40,088 nucleotides of DNA from Pseudomonas laurylsulfatiphila (GTDB lineage Bacteria; Pseudomonadota; Gammaproteobacteria; Pseudomonadales; Pseudomonadaceae): positions 1-40,088 of the forward strand of contig NZ_NIRS01000012.1 of NCBI RefSeq assembly GCF_002934665.1, written 5' to 3'. The notes under the pieces are model-generated. The model was not told where the DNA came from. It ran no database searches and worked only from the letters and a program-made list of their open reading frames with translations. How positions within the stretch are numbered: position 1 is the first letter of the stretch; every line of letters starts with the position of its first letter. Positions 25,401 through 33,980 of the stretch are shown here, in pieces. Made by a program: the position numbers and the translations under genes.

Positions 25401-26309
25401 ATGAACTTGAGCGTCTGCGAAGCGAAAGAATCTCGACTTTCGTTAATCAAGCGATGCCTGCGCCAGCCGTTACTGCACTTTTTAGTTGCCGGTTTTGCAC
25501 TCTTTGTACTGTACGGAGGTTTGCACCGTTCAACGGTCAATCAAGATCCACAACGCATCGAAATTACCCCTGAAGTTGTTCAGCGGATCGCGATCTCCTG
25601 GCTGGCACGATGGCAACGCCCCGCGTCGGAGCAACAGTTGCAGGCCCTGATTGATGACTATGTGAAAGAGGAAATCCTCTATCGCGAAGCGCTGAAACTT
25701 GGCCTGGACAAAGACGACACCATCATTCGCCGCCGACTGGCGCAAAAAATGGATTTCCTCGCCGAGGATGTCGCCTCACTTCGCGAACCGGCCCCGGGTG
25801 CACTGGAGGCCTGGTACAACCAGCATCAGGACCAATATGCCCCGCCACCCCTGGCGACCTTTCATCATGTGTTCTTCGCCCTGGACAAGCGTGGTGCGGA
25901 TGCGCAGGTCCAGGCGCAAGCCGCGCTAAAAGGCCTCACTGACAGGAACAGCGGTGAAGGCGATGCGTTCATGTTTAAAAGCGCCTACACGGAGCAATCA
26001 CAGGATCAAGTGGCGCGGGTCTTCGGTTCAAAGTTCGCCGTTTCGTTGTTCCAGCAAACGCCAGGACGTTGGGTGGGGCCTGTGGAGTCAGGTTTTGGCT
26101 GGCATCTGGTGTGGATCGATACGCTGGCCAAGCCACCGGCACCGGCTTTCGAAACCGTGGCCCAGCAGGTCAAGTCCGATTGGTTGTCCGAGCAACGCAG
26201 CGAATCGAAACGCGCGAATTTCGATGCACTCAAAGCACGCTATGAAGTCGTGGTGATGATGCCTGCTTCCGCCGCTGACGTTGCCGCTATCCAGACGGAG
26301 CGGCCGTGA
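25401..26309 (+). CDS. Membrane-anchored parvulin-type peptidyl-prolyl isomerase
   Basis: 302 residues. One transmembrane anchor is seen near residues 24-41 (LLHFLVAGFALFVLYGGL), then a periplasmic part with a SurA/PpiD-like helical region (IDDYVKEEILYREALKLGLDKDDTIIRRRLAQKMDFL) and a parvulin-like domain (FHHVFFALDKR, GRWVGPVESGFGWHLVWID). The parvulin core is short and divergent, so isomerase activity is uncertain and a chaperone role is possible. Its TGA overlaps the ATG of the HupE-like gene by one base, indicating translational coupling. It may help fold or deliver the exported DUF3604 product or the extracytoplasmic part of HupE. Confidence 0.88.
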   Translation: MNLSVCEAKESRLSLIKRCLRQPLLHFLVAGFALFVLYGGLHRSTVNQDPQRIEITPEVVQRIAISWLARWQRPASEQQLQALIDDYVKEEILYREALKLGLDKDDTIIRRRLAQKMDFLAEDVASLREPAPGALEAWYNQHQDQYAPPPLATFHHVFFALDKRGADAQVQAQAALKGLTDRNSGEGDAFMFKSAYTEQSQDQVARVFGSKFAVSLFQQTPGRWVGPVESGFGWHLVWIDTLAKPPAPAFETVAQQVKSDWLSEQRSESKRANFDALKARYEVVVMMPASAADVAAIQTERP

Positions 26310-27307
26310 TGAGGCGCAGGGTCTGGCTGCTGTTGCTGCTCGGGTGCATGGCATTGAGCGCCATGGCCCATGAGTCGCGCCCCGCGTACCTGGAACTCAA
26401 CGAAACGGCTGCCGGGCGCTATGACGTACTGTGGCGCACACCGGTGCTGTCAGGCATGCGCTTGCCGATTGCGCTGCGGTTTGCCGAAGGTGTGCGCACT
26501 GTCGTTGACCCGGTGGAAAGCCAACTGAACGATTCACTGATCGAACGCCGGGGCATTGATGCCGGTCCCGCCGGCCTGGGCGGGCAGCGCATCGAGTTTG
26601 TCGGCCTGCAAGCGAGCATCACCGATGTGCTGGTGCGTGTCTCGCGCCTGGACGGCAGCCTGACCACCACCCTCGTCCACCCCGCGCAACCCTGGATAGA
26701 AATCGCTGCCACGCCGGGAATGTTCTCGGTGGCCGGTGCGTTTCTGGTCCATGGCATCCAGCACATCCTGGGGGGCTTCGATCACTTGCTGTTCGTCTTC
26801 GGTCTCCTGCTGCTGGTGGGTAATGGCTGGATGCTGGTGAAGACCATCACTGCGTTTACCCTCGCCCACTCCATCACCCTGGCGCTCGCAGCATTGGGCG
26901 CGGTGCGGCTTCCCGGTCCGCCTGTGGAAGCGACGATTGCCCTGAGCATCCTGTTGCTGGCGGTGGAAATCGCCCGCAAGAACCGTGGCGACGTCAGCTT
27001 CACAATCCAATGGCCATGGGTGGTGGCGTTCTGTTTTGGCCTGTTGCACGGCTTTGGTTTTGCCGGTGCGCTGGCGCAAATCGGCTTGCCCCAGCGCGAC
27101 CTGCCGCTGGCGTTATTCACCTTCAATGTCGGCGTCGAAATCGGCCAGTTGATGTTCGTCGCCGCCGTGCTGTGCCTGCGAGCGCTGTTGCTGCGTTGTC
27201 GGCTGCCACGGTCCGCGCTCCTGTATGCCCGACCGGTTGCGGCCTACGGGTTGGGAACACTGGCGGCCTTCTGGTTTTTCGAACGAGTCTCGAGTTTCTG
27301 GACCTGA
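26309..27307 (+). CDS. HupE/UreJ family membrane protein with exported N-terminal domain
   Basis: 332 residues. The start is the ATG at 26309 in TGATG; an in-frame GTG lies one codon upstream. A signal peptide ends near SAMA, then about 130 extracytoplasmic residues of mixed strands. The membrane part begins HGIQHILGGFDHLLFVFGLLLL and continues with FTLAHSITLALAALG and FGLLHGFGFAGAL, the His-rich helices of the HupE/UreJ_2 family. HupE and UreJ proteins import nickel or cobalt in some bacteria; the metal here is unknown. There is no hydrogenase or urease gene near, so the metal, if any, may serve the neighbouring PHP-like protein. Confidence 0.88.
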   Translation: MRRRVWLLLLLGCMALSAMAHESRPAYLELNETAAGRYDVLWRTPVLSGMRLPIALRFAEGVRTVVDPVESQLNDSLIERRGIDAGPAGLGGQRIEFVGLQASITDVLVRVSRLDGSLTTTLVHPAQPWIEIAATPGMFSVAGAFLVHGIQHILGGFDHLLFVFGLLLLVGNGWMLVKTITAFTLAHSITLALAALGAVRLPGPPVEATIALSILLLAVEIARKNRGDVSFTIQWPWVVAFCFGLLHGFGFAGALAQIGLPQRDLPLALFTFNVGVEIGQLMFVAAVLCLRALLLRCRLPRSALLYARPVAAYGLGTLAAFWFFERVSSFWT

Positions 27308-27346
27308 ACTTCACCCTGTCACTGCCGTATTCCGGAGACGTGGAAT

Positions 27347-29563
27347 ATGAAAACCCCAACACACTTCACCACGCCGTCACTGCTCGGTTGCGCCGTGCTC
27401 ACTGTCAGCTCGTTGGCATTGGCAGAGGGCAATCCGGACCGCGAGGTTTACTTTGGCCAGACGCACTCGCACAGCTCCTGGTCGATCGATGCCTACCTAA
27501 TCGGCAACCATCAGGTCGATCCCGAGCAAGCCTACCAATACTCGCTTGGCATGCCGGTCAAGCACCCGATGGGGTTTGAAGTGCAGCTCAAAGGCCGACC
27601 GCTGGACTTCCACGGCGTGACCGATCATTCGGAATACGTGGGCGTTATCGCCCTGGCCAACGATCCGAAGTCTGACTTCAGCAAACTGCCCATCGCGCAA
27701 AAACTGATGGTCAAGACCCCGGAAGATTTCAACCGGGTGTTCAAATGGATTGCCGGCAGCTTGAACAATCCCATCAAGGAACTGATTGATCCGAAGGTGG
27801 CCGGCAACATCTGGCAGCAGAACATCGCCATCGCCGACAAGTACTACAAGCCCGGCAAGTTCACCACCTTCGTCGCCTATGAATGGACCTCGGCACCGAA
27901 CAATCAGAACATGCACCGCAACGTGTTTTTCCGCGATTCGAAGAAGGTGCCGGACCTGCCCTTCACGGCCCTCGACTCGAACAAACCCGAGGACTTGTGG
28001 AGCTGGATGGACGATCAACGGAAAAAGGGCAACGAAATACTGGCGATCTCCCACAACGCCAACCTCAGCAACGGCCTGATGTTTCCGGTGGACGTCGATG
28101 ACCGTGGCCGCCCCATCGATGCCGCCTGGGCAGAGGCGCGGATGCGCAATGAATCCCTCACCGAAATTCACCAGGTCAAGGGCACTTCCGAAACTCACCC
28201 CGAACTGTCGCCAACCGACGAATTTGCCAATTATGAAATCATGAGTTTCCTGATCGGCATCGACAACAGCACCTCGAAACTCAACGGCAGCTACATCAGG
28301 CAAGCCTGGCAAAACGGCATGGCCATGCAGGAAGCCCGCGGCTACAACCCTTACAAGATGGGCGTGGTCGGCGCCAGCGACTCGCACAACGGGGTGATTC
28401 CCTATTCGCAGAGCAACAACTTCGGCTCCCACGGTTTCACCGACAGCACCCCGGCGGCGCGGCTTTCCGGCAAACAGAACTCGGGCATGATGGCCCTGCA
28501 AACCAGTACCTCCGGCCTGGCCGGCGTCTGGGCGGAAGAAAACACCCGTGAATCGATCTTCGACGCCATGAAGCGTAAAGAGGTGTACGGCACCAGCGGC
28601 GTGCGCATCCCCGTGCGCATGTTTGGTGGCTGGGGCTTCGACAGCAGTCTGTGGAACGAAAAAGACTGGGTGCATGCCGCCTACGCCAAGGGCGTTCCCA
28701 TGGGCGGCGACTTGCCGGCAAAACCGGGTAAACAGGCACCGTCCTTCGTGGTTTGGGCGGTCAAGGATGCCGACGATGGCAACCTCGACCGCATCCAGAT
28801 CATCAAGGGCTGGACCAGAAACGGCCAGACCTTCGAGAAGGTCTACGACGTCGCCTGGGCCGGTGATCGCCAACCGGATCCGGTCACCGGCAAAGTCCCT
28901 GCGGTGGGCTCGACAGTCGATGTTTCCAAGGCGACCTACACCAATACCATCGGTGCCACCGAGCTGAAAAAAGTCTGGGTCGATCCGGACTTCGATCCGG
29001 CCCAGCACGCGTTCTACTACGCCCGTGCGCTACAGATCCCGACCCCGCGCTGGAGCACCTATGACGCGGCCAAGCTGCAAGTACCGCCACCGGCCGACGT
29101 CTCGCCCACCGTCCAGGAGCGCGCGTGGACCTCACCGATCTGGTACACGCCGACAGCCGAGGACAGCAAGACTGTCGCTGGCGGTAAAACCATTGATCAA
29201 CTGAAAACCGAAGGTGCCAAAGCGCTCACCAACGAGCAGTTGCAAACCTTCGTGGTGGGCAAAACCATCAAGGTGCGCAACACCGTCACCGGCCAGACAT
29301 TCGAAATCGTCTATGGCACCGACGGCCAACGCCTGGTCGCCAGCGTCGATGGCAAGCCGCCCGCCGAGGGGGAATACCTGAACATGCTGCATGGCGGTCA
29401 GTTCGGCGTACCGGCCAAGTATGAAATCAAGGACGGGCACCTGCTGACAACACTCGGCGGCTCGCCTTTCGAGGCCACGGTGTTCGAGCAGAACGGCAAG
29501 TATGTGGCGGCTCGCAGCAACGAATTCGGCTATGTGAATTATGAGGTTGAAGCGGTCAAGTAG
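27347..29563 (+). CDS. DUF3604 protein, exported PHP-like metal-dependent hydrolase candidate
   Basis: 738 residues. A signal peptide ends near SLALAEG (residue 27). The motif FGQTHSHSSWSIDAY places H40 and H42 in the HxH of a PHP-type metal site; D93-H94 in GVTDHSEYVG and the later GASDSHNGVIPY add further ligands, the order seen in PHP phosphoesterases. About 380 residues form the catalytic-like domain; the rest (SFVVWAVKDADDGNLDRIQIIKGW onward) is the family-specific C-terminal region. Activity in this family is not settled to my knowledge. It is the last gene of the PPIase-HupE-DUF3604 module and ends at a hairpin before the convergent LysR gene. Confidence 0.9.
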   Translation: MKTPTHFTTPSLLGCAVLTVSSLALAEGNPDREVYFGQTHSHSSWSIDAYLIGNHQVDPEQAYQYSLGMPVKHPMGFEVQLKGRPLDFHGVTDHSEYVGVIALANDPKSDFSKLPIAQKLMVKTPEDFNRVFKWIAGSLNNPIKELIDPKVAGNIWQQNIAIADKYYKPGKFTTFVAYEWTSAPNNQNMHRNVFFRDSKKVPDLPFTALDSNKPEDLWSWMDDQRKKGNEILAISHNANLSNGLMFPVDVDDRGRPIDAAWAEARMRNESLTEIHQVKGTSETHPELSPTDEFANYEIMSFLIGIDNSTSKLNGSYIRQAWQNGMAMQEARGYNPYKMGVVGASDSHNGVIPYSQSNNFGSHGFTDSTPAARLSGKQNSGMMALQTSTSGLAGVWAEENTRESIFDAMKRKEVYGTSGVRIPVRMFGGWGFDSSLWNEKDWVHAAYAKGVPMGGDLPAKPGKQAPSFVVWAVKDADDGNLDRIQIIKGWTRNGQTFEKVYDVAWAGDRQPDPVTGKVPAVGSTVDVSKATYTNTIGATELKKVWVDPDFDPAQHAFYYARALQIPTPRWSTYDAAKLQVPPPADVSPTVQERAWTSPIWYTPTAEDSKTVAGGKTIDQLKTEGAKALTNEQLQTFVVGKTIKVRNTVTGQTFEIVYGTDGQRLVASVDGKPPAEGEYLNMLHGGQFGVPAKYEIKDGHLLTTLGGSPFEATVFEQNGKYVAARSNEFGYVNYEVEAVK

Positions 29564-29576
29564 CGCCCTTCGAGCG

Positions 29577-29604
29577 CAGCCATCCCTCGCAAGGGGGATG
29601 GCTG
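29577..29604. terminator. Hairpin between convergent DUF3604 and LysR genes
   Basis: CAGCCATCCC pairs with GGGATGGCTG across a 7-8 base loop. No T-tract follows on either strand, so it may act as a weak or factor-assisted terminator for both convergent genes. Confidence 0.6.
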
Positions 29605-29616
29605 GAACGATAAACC

Positions 29617-30492
29617 TCACTCGTCCAGACCTTCTCGAACCATGTCGAAAAAGGTCGTCAAGATACGCCGCGTGCTCTGTGCGCGCAGGCACACCAATGT
29701 CTCGGTGAAGTGCCGCTGACAGTCAACGATCGGCAAGCCGCGAAGCCGTGAATCCGAGCCCAGTTCGGCGGCCGAGACGACCCCGACGCCCATGCCGATC
29801 GCCACCGCCTCGCGCGCGGCTTCACGCCCCTCCACTTCGATGGCCTTGCGGATGTGCAGGCCCGCCGCTGCCATCTCCTCCTCCAGGGATAAGCGCGTGA
29901 CCGAGCCCTGCTCGCGCAAGACCATGGGCGTGTCGTGCAGGTCGGCCAGGCAGATGGACTCTCGTTGCGCCCAGGGATGGTCATGGGCGACGAAGGCCAG
30001 CATGGGATCGCTGCGCAAGTGCAGTGTCATCAAGCGGTCGTCTTCGATGTCGCGCCCCAGCAGAGCGATGTCGGCCTGGTGGCTGAACAACCGCTGCAGG
30101 ACCTCATCGGTATTGGCGGTTTCGATCTTCACATCGATACCGGGGTAACGGCTGCAGAAGCGTGAGACATAGGGCAGGACGTGCACCGGCGCATCCACGG
30201 CAAGGTTCAGGGTCCCGGTGGACAGGGTGCGATAGTCCGTGAGCATGTCGTGGGCATCGACACTGATATCGAACAGGCGCTGGGTCAGGCCGAACAGCCG
30301 CTCGCCCACGTCTGTCAGGCGCACCAGGCGCTTGTCGCGGTAGAACACCATCACCCCGTAATAATCCTCGAGCTTGCGCACCTGATCGGATACCGCAGGT
30401 TGCGACAGGCAGAGCTGCTCGGCCGCCCGGGTGAAGCTGCCATTCATGGCGACGGCGTGAAACGCCTTGAGTTGGGTATGGGAAATCGTCAT
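29617..30492 (-). CDS. LysR family regulator of aminoethylphosphonate catabolism
   Basis: 291 residues. The winged helix at the N-terminus is clear: LKAFHAVAMNGSFTRAAEQLCLSQPAVSDQVRKLEDYYG. The periplasmic-binding-like effector domain follows (GTLNLAVDAPVHVLPYVSRF, AIGMGVGVVSAAELG). Linkage to phnW, phnX and an aminophosphonate oxidoreductase matches the known phn-associated LysR group (TIGR03339 in my memory). It is divergent from ridA, and the 122-bp gap holds a long palindromic element at 30524-30555 with a near copy before phnW. It probably activates both transcripts when an AEP-derived inducer is present. Confidence 0.9.
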   Translation of the reverse strand: MTISHTQLKAFHAVAMNGSFTRAAEQLCLSQPAVSDQVRKLEDYYGVMVFYRDKRLVRLTDVGERLFGLTQRLFDISVDAHDMLTDYRTLSTGTLNLAVDAPVHVLPYVSRFCSRYPGIDVKIETANTDEVLQRLFSHQADIALLGRDIEDDRLMTLHLRSDPMLAFVAHDHPWAQRESICLADLHDTPMVLREQGSVTRLSLEEEMAAAGLHIRKAIEVEGREAAREAVAIGMGVGVVSAAELGSDSRLRGLPIVDCQRHFTETLVCLRAQSTRRILTTFFDMVREGLDE

Positions 30493-30523
30493 TGGTGCAC
30501 CTTGCTATAGGTTCAACCTATTC

Positions 30524-30555
30524 GTTCATACGATAAATCGATTTTATTTATGAAC
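30524..30555. promoter_or_regulatory. Palindromic element, candidate LysR operator (copy A)
   Basis: GTTCATA (30524-30530) and TATGAAC (30549-30555) flank GATAAATCGATTT, itself almost palindromic and of T-N11-A type. The 25-mer 30527-30551 differs at only 4 positions from 32564-32588 upstream of phnW. It lies 63 bp before the ridA ATG and close to the LysR start. Binding by the adjacent LysR protein is inferred. Confidence 0.7.
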
Positions 30556-30614
30556 AGTGAACTGCAAGCATGATTTTCACAAGTGCTTCCCCTCGTACTC
30601 ACCAGGATTGCTCT

Positions 30615-30965
30615 ATGGAAATCGAACGTTTCTCTGCAACAAAACGCCGTTCGGACATGGTTCGCTACGACAACCATCTGTACATCGGTGGCCAGGTTGC
30701 CACCGATCTCAGTGGCGATATCGGGGCACAGACGCGCGAGGTGCTGGCCGCTATCGAGCAGCTTTTGCTCGGCGCGGGCAGCAGTCGCGAGCGGGTGCTT
30801 TCGGTGCGCATCCTGCTGGCCCATCGCGAAGACTATGAGGGACTGAACCGGGTCTGGGACGAGTTTTTCCCTGAAGGCCATGCCCCCACACGTGCTTGCA
30901 CCCTGGCGCAGCTGATCGACCCCGGTTGGCGCGTGGAAATGATCGTGGTCGCCGCGTGCGGCTGA
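30615..30965 (+). CDS. RidA (YjgF/UK114) family protein
   Basis: 116 residues from the ATG at 30615 (MEIERFSATKR), with AGGA 8 bases upstream; the frame is open further left. The family pattern is present: LYIGGQVATDLSGDIGAQTREVLAAIEQLL, then VLSVRILLAHREDYEGLNRVWDEFF, and the catalytic-pocket block PTRACTLAQLIDPGWRVEMIVVAA with the conserved Arg. RidA proteins hydrolyse reactive enamines/imines to ketones or aldehydes and ammonia. The next gene, 46 bp downstream, is an amine-oxidising flavoenzyme, so this protein may process the imine it releases. It is the first gene of the transcript divergent from the LysR gene. Confidence 0.9.
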   Translation: MEIERFSATKRRSDMVRYDNHLYIGGQVATDLSGDIGAQTREVLAAIEQLLLGAGSSRERVLSVRILLAHREDYEGLNRVWDEFFPEGHAPTRACTLAQLIDPGWRVEMIVVAACG

Positions 30966-31011
30966 TTGCGTCCTCAACCCTGCCTCGAACCGATCCAACG
31001 GAGATGACCCC

Positions 31012-32403
31012 ATGCGCCCCTACTGGCTGGACCAGGCCCTGAAGAATCAACCCGCTGCGCCCTGCCCTGCGCTGGAACAGAACACCCGCGCCGACGTCTG
31101 CATCGTCGGCGGTGGCTATACCGGTTTATGGACCGCCATCATGCTCAAGGAACAGAATCCCGAGCTGGACGTGGTCATCGTCGAAGCCGACATCTGCGGT
31201 GCCGGCGCCAGTGGGCGCAATGGCGGCTGCGCGCTGTCATGGTCGGCCAAGTACTTCACCCTGGAGCGCTTGTTCGGCGTCAAGGAGGCGATACGCCTGG
31301 TCAAGGAATCGGAGCAGAGCATCTACGCCATCGGCACCTTTTGCGAAAAGTACGCGGTGGATGCCGATTACCGTCTCGACGGCACGCTCTACACAGCGAC
31401 CAATCGCGCCCAGGTCGGCTCGACCGACGGGGTGATCGCGGCGCTGGAGCGCCATGGCATCAACTCTTTCGCCAAACGTGCGCTACCTGACGTGCAACGC
31501 ATGGCCGGCTCGGCCCGGCACATCGAGGGCTGGTTCTCGCCGGCGGCTGCCAGTGTGCAACCGGGCAAGCTGGTGCGCGGGCTGCGCCGGGTGGCACTGG
31601 AACTGGGCGTGCGCATTTACGAGGGCACGCCGATGACCGGTCTGGAAGAAGGCATGCCCGCCAGCGTCAATACACCGAACGGCAAAGTGACCTGCGACCG
31701 GGTCGTGCTGGCGATGAACGCCTGGATGGCCCGCGCCTTTCCACAGTTCTCGCGTTCGGTGGCCATTGTCTCCAGCGACATGATCATCACCGAGCCGCGA
31801 CCGGACTTGCTCGAGCGGATCGGCCTGACCAGCGGGGTCACCGTGCTCGACTCGCGGATTTTCGTGCACTACTACCACAACACCCCGGACGGCCGGATCA
31901 TGCTCGGCAAAGGGGGCAACACCTTTGCCTACGGCGGTCGCATCCTGCCCGTGTTCGACCAGCCATCGCCCTACGCAGGGCTGTTGCGCAACACGTTGAC
32001 AGAGTTCTTTCCGGACTTTGCCGACGTTGGTATCGCCGCCACCTGGAACGGCCCTTCCGATCGCTCGGTCACCGGCCTGCCTTTCTTCGGCTGCATGGGC
32101 GCGAGCGGCAACGTCTTCTATGGCTTCGGCTATTCCGGCAGCGGCGTGGGTCCGTGCCATATGGGTGGGCAGATCCTGTCGTCGCTGGTGCTCGGGGTGG
32201 ACAACCCCTGGACGCGCTCGCCGCTGGTGCAAGGTCCGCTTGGGCATTTTCCGCCGGAGCCGGTCCGCTACCTGGGCTCATTGATGGTGCGTAACGCCAT
32301 TCGCCGCAAGGAGCATGCTGAAGACCACAACCGACCTCCCCGTCGACTTGACGTGCGCCTGGCGAAATTTGCCGCGGCCGCCGGCAAGGCGGACAAGGGA
32401 TAA
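31012..32403 (+). CDS. FAD-dependent aminophosphonate oxidoreductase (DAO family)
   Basis: 463 residues. The FAD-binding motif ADVCIVGGGYTGLWTA is near 27-42, followed by VVIVEADICGAGASGRNGG, the typical opening of the D-amino acid oxidase/glycine oxidase superfamily. The C-terminal flavin block is FYGFGYSGSGVGPCHMGGQ. Length and neighbourhood (LysR, RidA, PhnW, PhnX) match the group annotated as putative aminophosphonate oxidoreductase (TIGR03329). Members are reported to act on AEP or N-methylated AEP to give phosphonoacetaldehyde; I recall this and have not checked it. GGAG precedes the ATG. It offers an oxidative entry that could feed the same PhnX step as PhnW. Confidence 0.87.
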   Translation: MRPYWLDQALKNQPAAPCPALEQNTRADVCIVGGGYTGLWTAIMLKEQNPELDVVIVEADICGAGASGRNGGCALSWSAKYFTLERLFGVKEAIRLVKESEQSIYAIGTFCEKYAVDADYRLDGTLYTATNRAQVGSTDGVIAALERHGINSFAKRALPDVQRMAGSARHIEGWFSPAAASVQPGKLVRGLRRVALELGVRIYEGTPMTGLEEGMPASVNTPNGKVTCDRVVLAMNAWMARAFPQFSRSVAIVSSDMIITEPRPDLLERIGLTSGVTVLDSRIFVHYYHNTPDGRIMLGKGGNTFAYGGRILPVFDQPSPYAGLLRNTLTEFFPDFADVGIAATWNGPSDRSVTGLPFFGCMGASGNVFYGFGYSGSGVGPCHMGGQILSSLVLGVDNPWTRSPLVQGPLGHFPPEPVRYLGSLMVRNAIRRKEHAEDHNRPPRRLDVRLAKFAAAAGKADKG

Positions 32404-32445
32404 GCGCACCGCCCCGAAGCGAAATTTCACGCTAACGAACAGAAA

Positions 32446-32476
32446 ACCCCGCCCGGTCATTCACCGCGCGGGGTCT
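32446..32476 (+). terminator. Terminator after the aminophosphonate oxidoreductase
   Basis: ACCCCGC (32446-32452) pairs with GCGGGGT (32468-32474) and is followed by CTTTCT. It separates the ridA-oxidoreductase transcript from phnW, which has its own operator-like site downstream. Confidence 0.7.
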
Positions 32477-32563
32477 TTCTGCTGCCTTTGAATGCCTGCT
32501 GCTGATGAACCCTCCAGGCTCAGGCCACGTGCCACCTCAGTTATAAGCACAGCTTGTTTGTGA

Positions 32564-32588
32564 CATGTGATAAATCGATTTCAGTTAT
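32564..32588. promoter_or_regulatory. Candidate LysR operator (copy B) upstream of phnW
   Basis: The sequence CATGTGATAAATCGATTT followed by CAGTTAT shares 21 of 25 bases with 30527-30551, including an exact 13-bp core GATAAATCGATTT. It lies 69 bp before the phnW start. The outer TATGAAC arm of copy A is not kept. A shared regulator is inferred. Confidence 0.7.
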
Positions 32589-32656
32589 TTCATGCCAAAT
32601 GTTTTTATCAACCCATGCATCACTCCCCCACAAAAACAACACCGCCGGAGAAGATC

Positions 32657-33823
32657 ATGACCAAAGCCGAATTCCCGACTACCCAGCCACTGGCAACCCC
32701 AGCCCTGGGTGAACCCTACCTGCTGACCCCGGGCCCGCTGACCACCTCCAAAGCCACCAAGGAAGCCATGCTGCGCGACTGGGGATCATGGGACGGTGCC
32801 TTCAATCAGGTCACCGCTGAAGTTCGCCAGAAACTGCTGGGCATGGCCGGCGTAGAGGATGACAGCTTCGCCTGCGTGCCACTGCAAGGCAGCGGCAGCT
32901 ACTCGGTCGAGGCCGCCTTGGCCACCGCCACCCCCCGTGACGGCAAGGCCCTGGTGCTGATGAACGGTGCCTACGGCCAGCGCGCCACCAAGACCCTGGA
33001 GTACCTCGGTCGCGCGTTCATTACCCTGGACAAGGGCGATTACCTGCCGCCCCAGCCCGAAGAAGTGGACGCCCTGCTCAAGGCCAACCCTGACGTCACC
33101 AACGTCTTCGTCGTCCATTGCGAAACCAGCTCCGGCATCCTCAACCCGCTGCGTGAAATCGCCGATGTCGTGAAGGCCCACGGCAAGAGCCTGATCATCG
33201 ATGCCATGAGCTCCTTCGGTGCCGTGCCGCTGACGGTGAATGAAATTGCCTTCGACGTGGTGGTGTCCTCCGCCAACAAGTGTATCGAGGGTATCCCGGG
33301 CTTCGGTTTCGTGATCATCCGCCGTTCCGTGCTGGAAGCCGCTAAAGGCCGCGCCAACTCGCTGTCCCTCGATCTCTTCGAGCAATGGGCCTACATGGAG
33401 CGCACCGGCCAATGGCGCTTCACACCGCCGACCCATAGTGTGGTGGCGTTCCACAAGGCACTGGAACAACACAGCGACGAAGGTGGCGTGCATGGCCGGT
33501 TGGCGCGCTACACCCGCAACCGCGACGTGCTGGTTGCCGGCATGCGCGAACTGGGGTTCAAGACGCTGCTGGAAGACCGTTGGCTGTCGCCGATCATCAC
33601 CACGTTCTTCAGCCCTGAACATCCCAATTTCGATTTCACGCGTTTCTATGAAGAACTCAAGGCCCGTCAGTTCATCATCTACCCCGGCAAGTTGACCGTT
33701 GCCGAGAGTTTCCGCATCGGCTGCATCGGCCAGATCGACGAATACATCGTCCACCAGTTGCTCCGCGCAATCGCGGACAGCCTGGTCGCCATGGACGTGG
33801 ACATGTTCAAGCCCGCGGCCTGA
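32657..33823 (+). CDS. phnW: 2-aminoethylphosphonate-pyruvate transaminase
   Basis: 388 residues from the ATG at 32657, preceded by GGAGAAG; the open frame starts 30 codons earlier. The class V aminotransferase fold is clear: PYLLTPGPLTTSKATKEAMLRDWGSWD at the start, VPLQGSGSYSVEAAL, VHCETSSGILNPL, DAMSSFGAVPL, and the PLP-binding Lys K208 in VVSSANKCIEGIPGFGFVI. GGCCTAC-type slips or breaks are not seen. PhnW moves the amino group of AEP to pyruvate, giving phosphonoacetaldehyde and alanine in the cytoplasm. PhnX further along completes the route. A nested terminator follows. Confidence 0.96.
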   Translation: MTKAEFPTTQPLATPALGEPYLLTPGPLTTSKATKEAMLRDWGSWDGAFNQVTAEVRQKLLGMAGVEDDSFACVPLQGSGSYSVEAALATATPRDGKALVLMNGAYGQRATKTLEYLGRAFITLDKGDYLPPQPEEVDALLKANPDVTNVFVVHCETSSGILNPLREIADVVKAHGKSLIIDAMSSFGAVPLTVNEIAFDVVVSSANKCIEGIPGFGFVIIRRSVLEAAKGRANSLSLDLFEQWAYMERTGQWRFTPPTHSVVAFHKALEQHSDEGGVHGRLARYTRNRDVLVAGMRELGFKTLLEDRWLSPIITTFFSPEHPNFDFTRFYEELKARQFIIYPGKLTVAESFRIGCIGQIDEYIVHQLLRAIADSLVAMDVDMFKPAA

Positions 33824-33834
33824 TCGACCCCTTT

Positions 33835-33898
33835 AAAGGTCTCTGCCGATTCGAGCGAAGGTGCAATGGGTAGCGCCTTTGGGCAGGGATCTTTTTTT
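33835..33898 (+). terminator. Nested two-hairpin terminator after phnW
   Basis: AAAGGTCTCTGCC (33835-33847) pairs with GGCAGGGATCTTT (33882-33894) over 13 bp with two G-U pairs, followed by a T-run. Inside the loop AAGGTGC and GCGCCTT form a second short stem. It ends the phnW message, so the MFS gene probably has its own promoter in 33899-34095. Confidence 0.75.
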
Positions 33899-33980
33899 AA
33901 ACCATGGATTCGATGACGTACCGCTCGGCAGCGCCGGGCAGGAGTCAGCGATCGCGTAATTCATGAATCAAAGCCTGATG

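Noticed and set aside
32567..32656. Upstream extension of PhnW by 30 codons
   Set aside because: The extension overlaps the operator-like element and lacks a ribosome site, while the ATG at 32657 has GGAGAAG before it.
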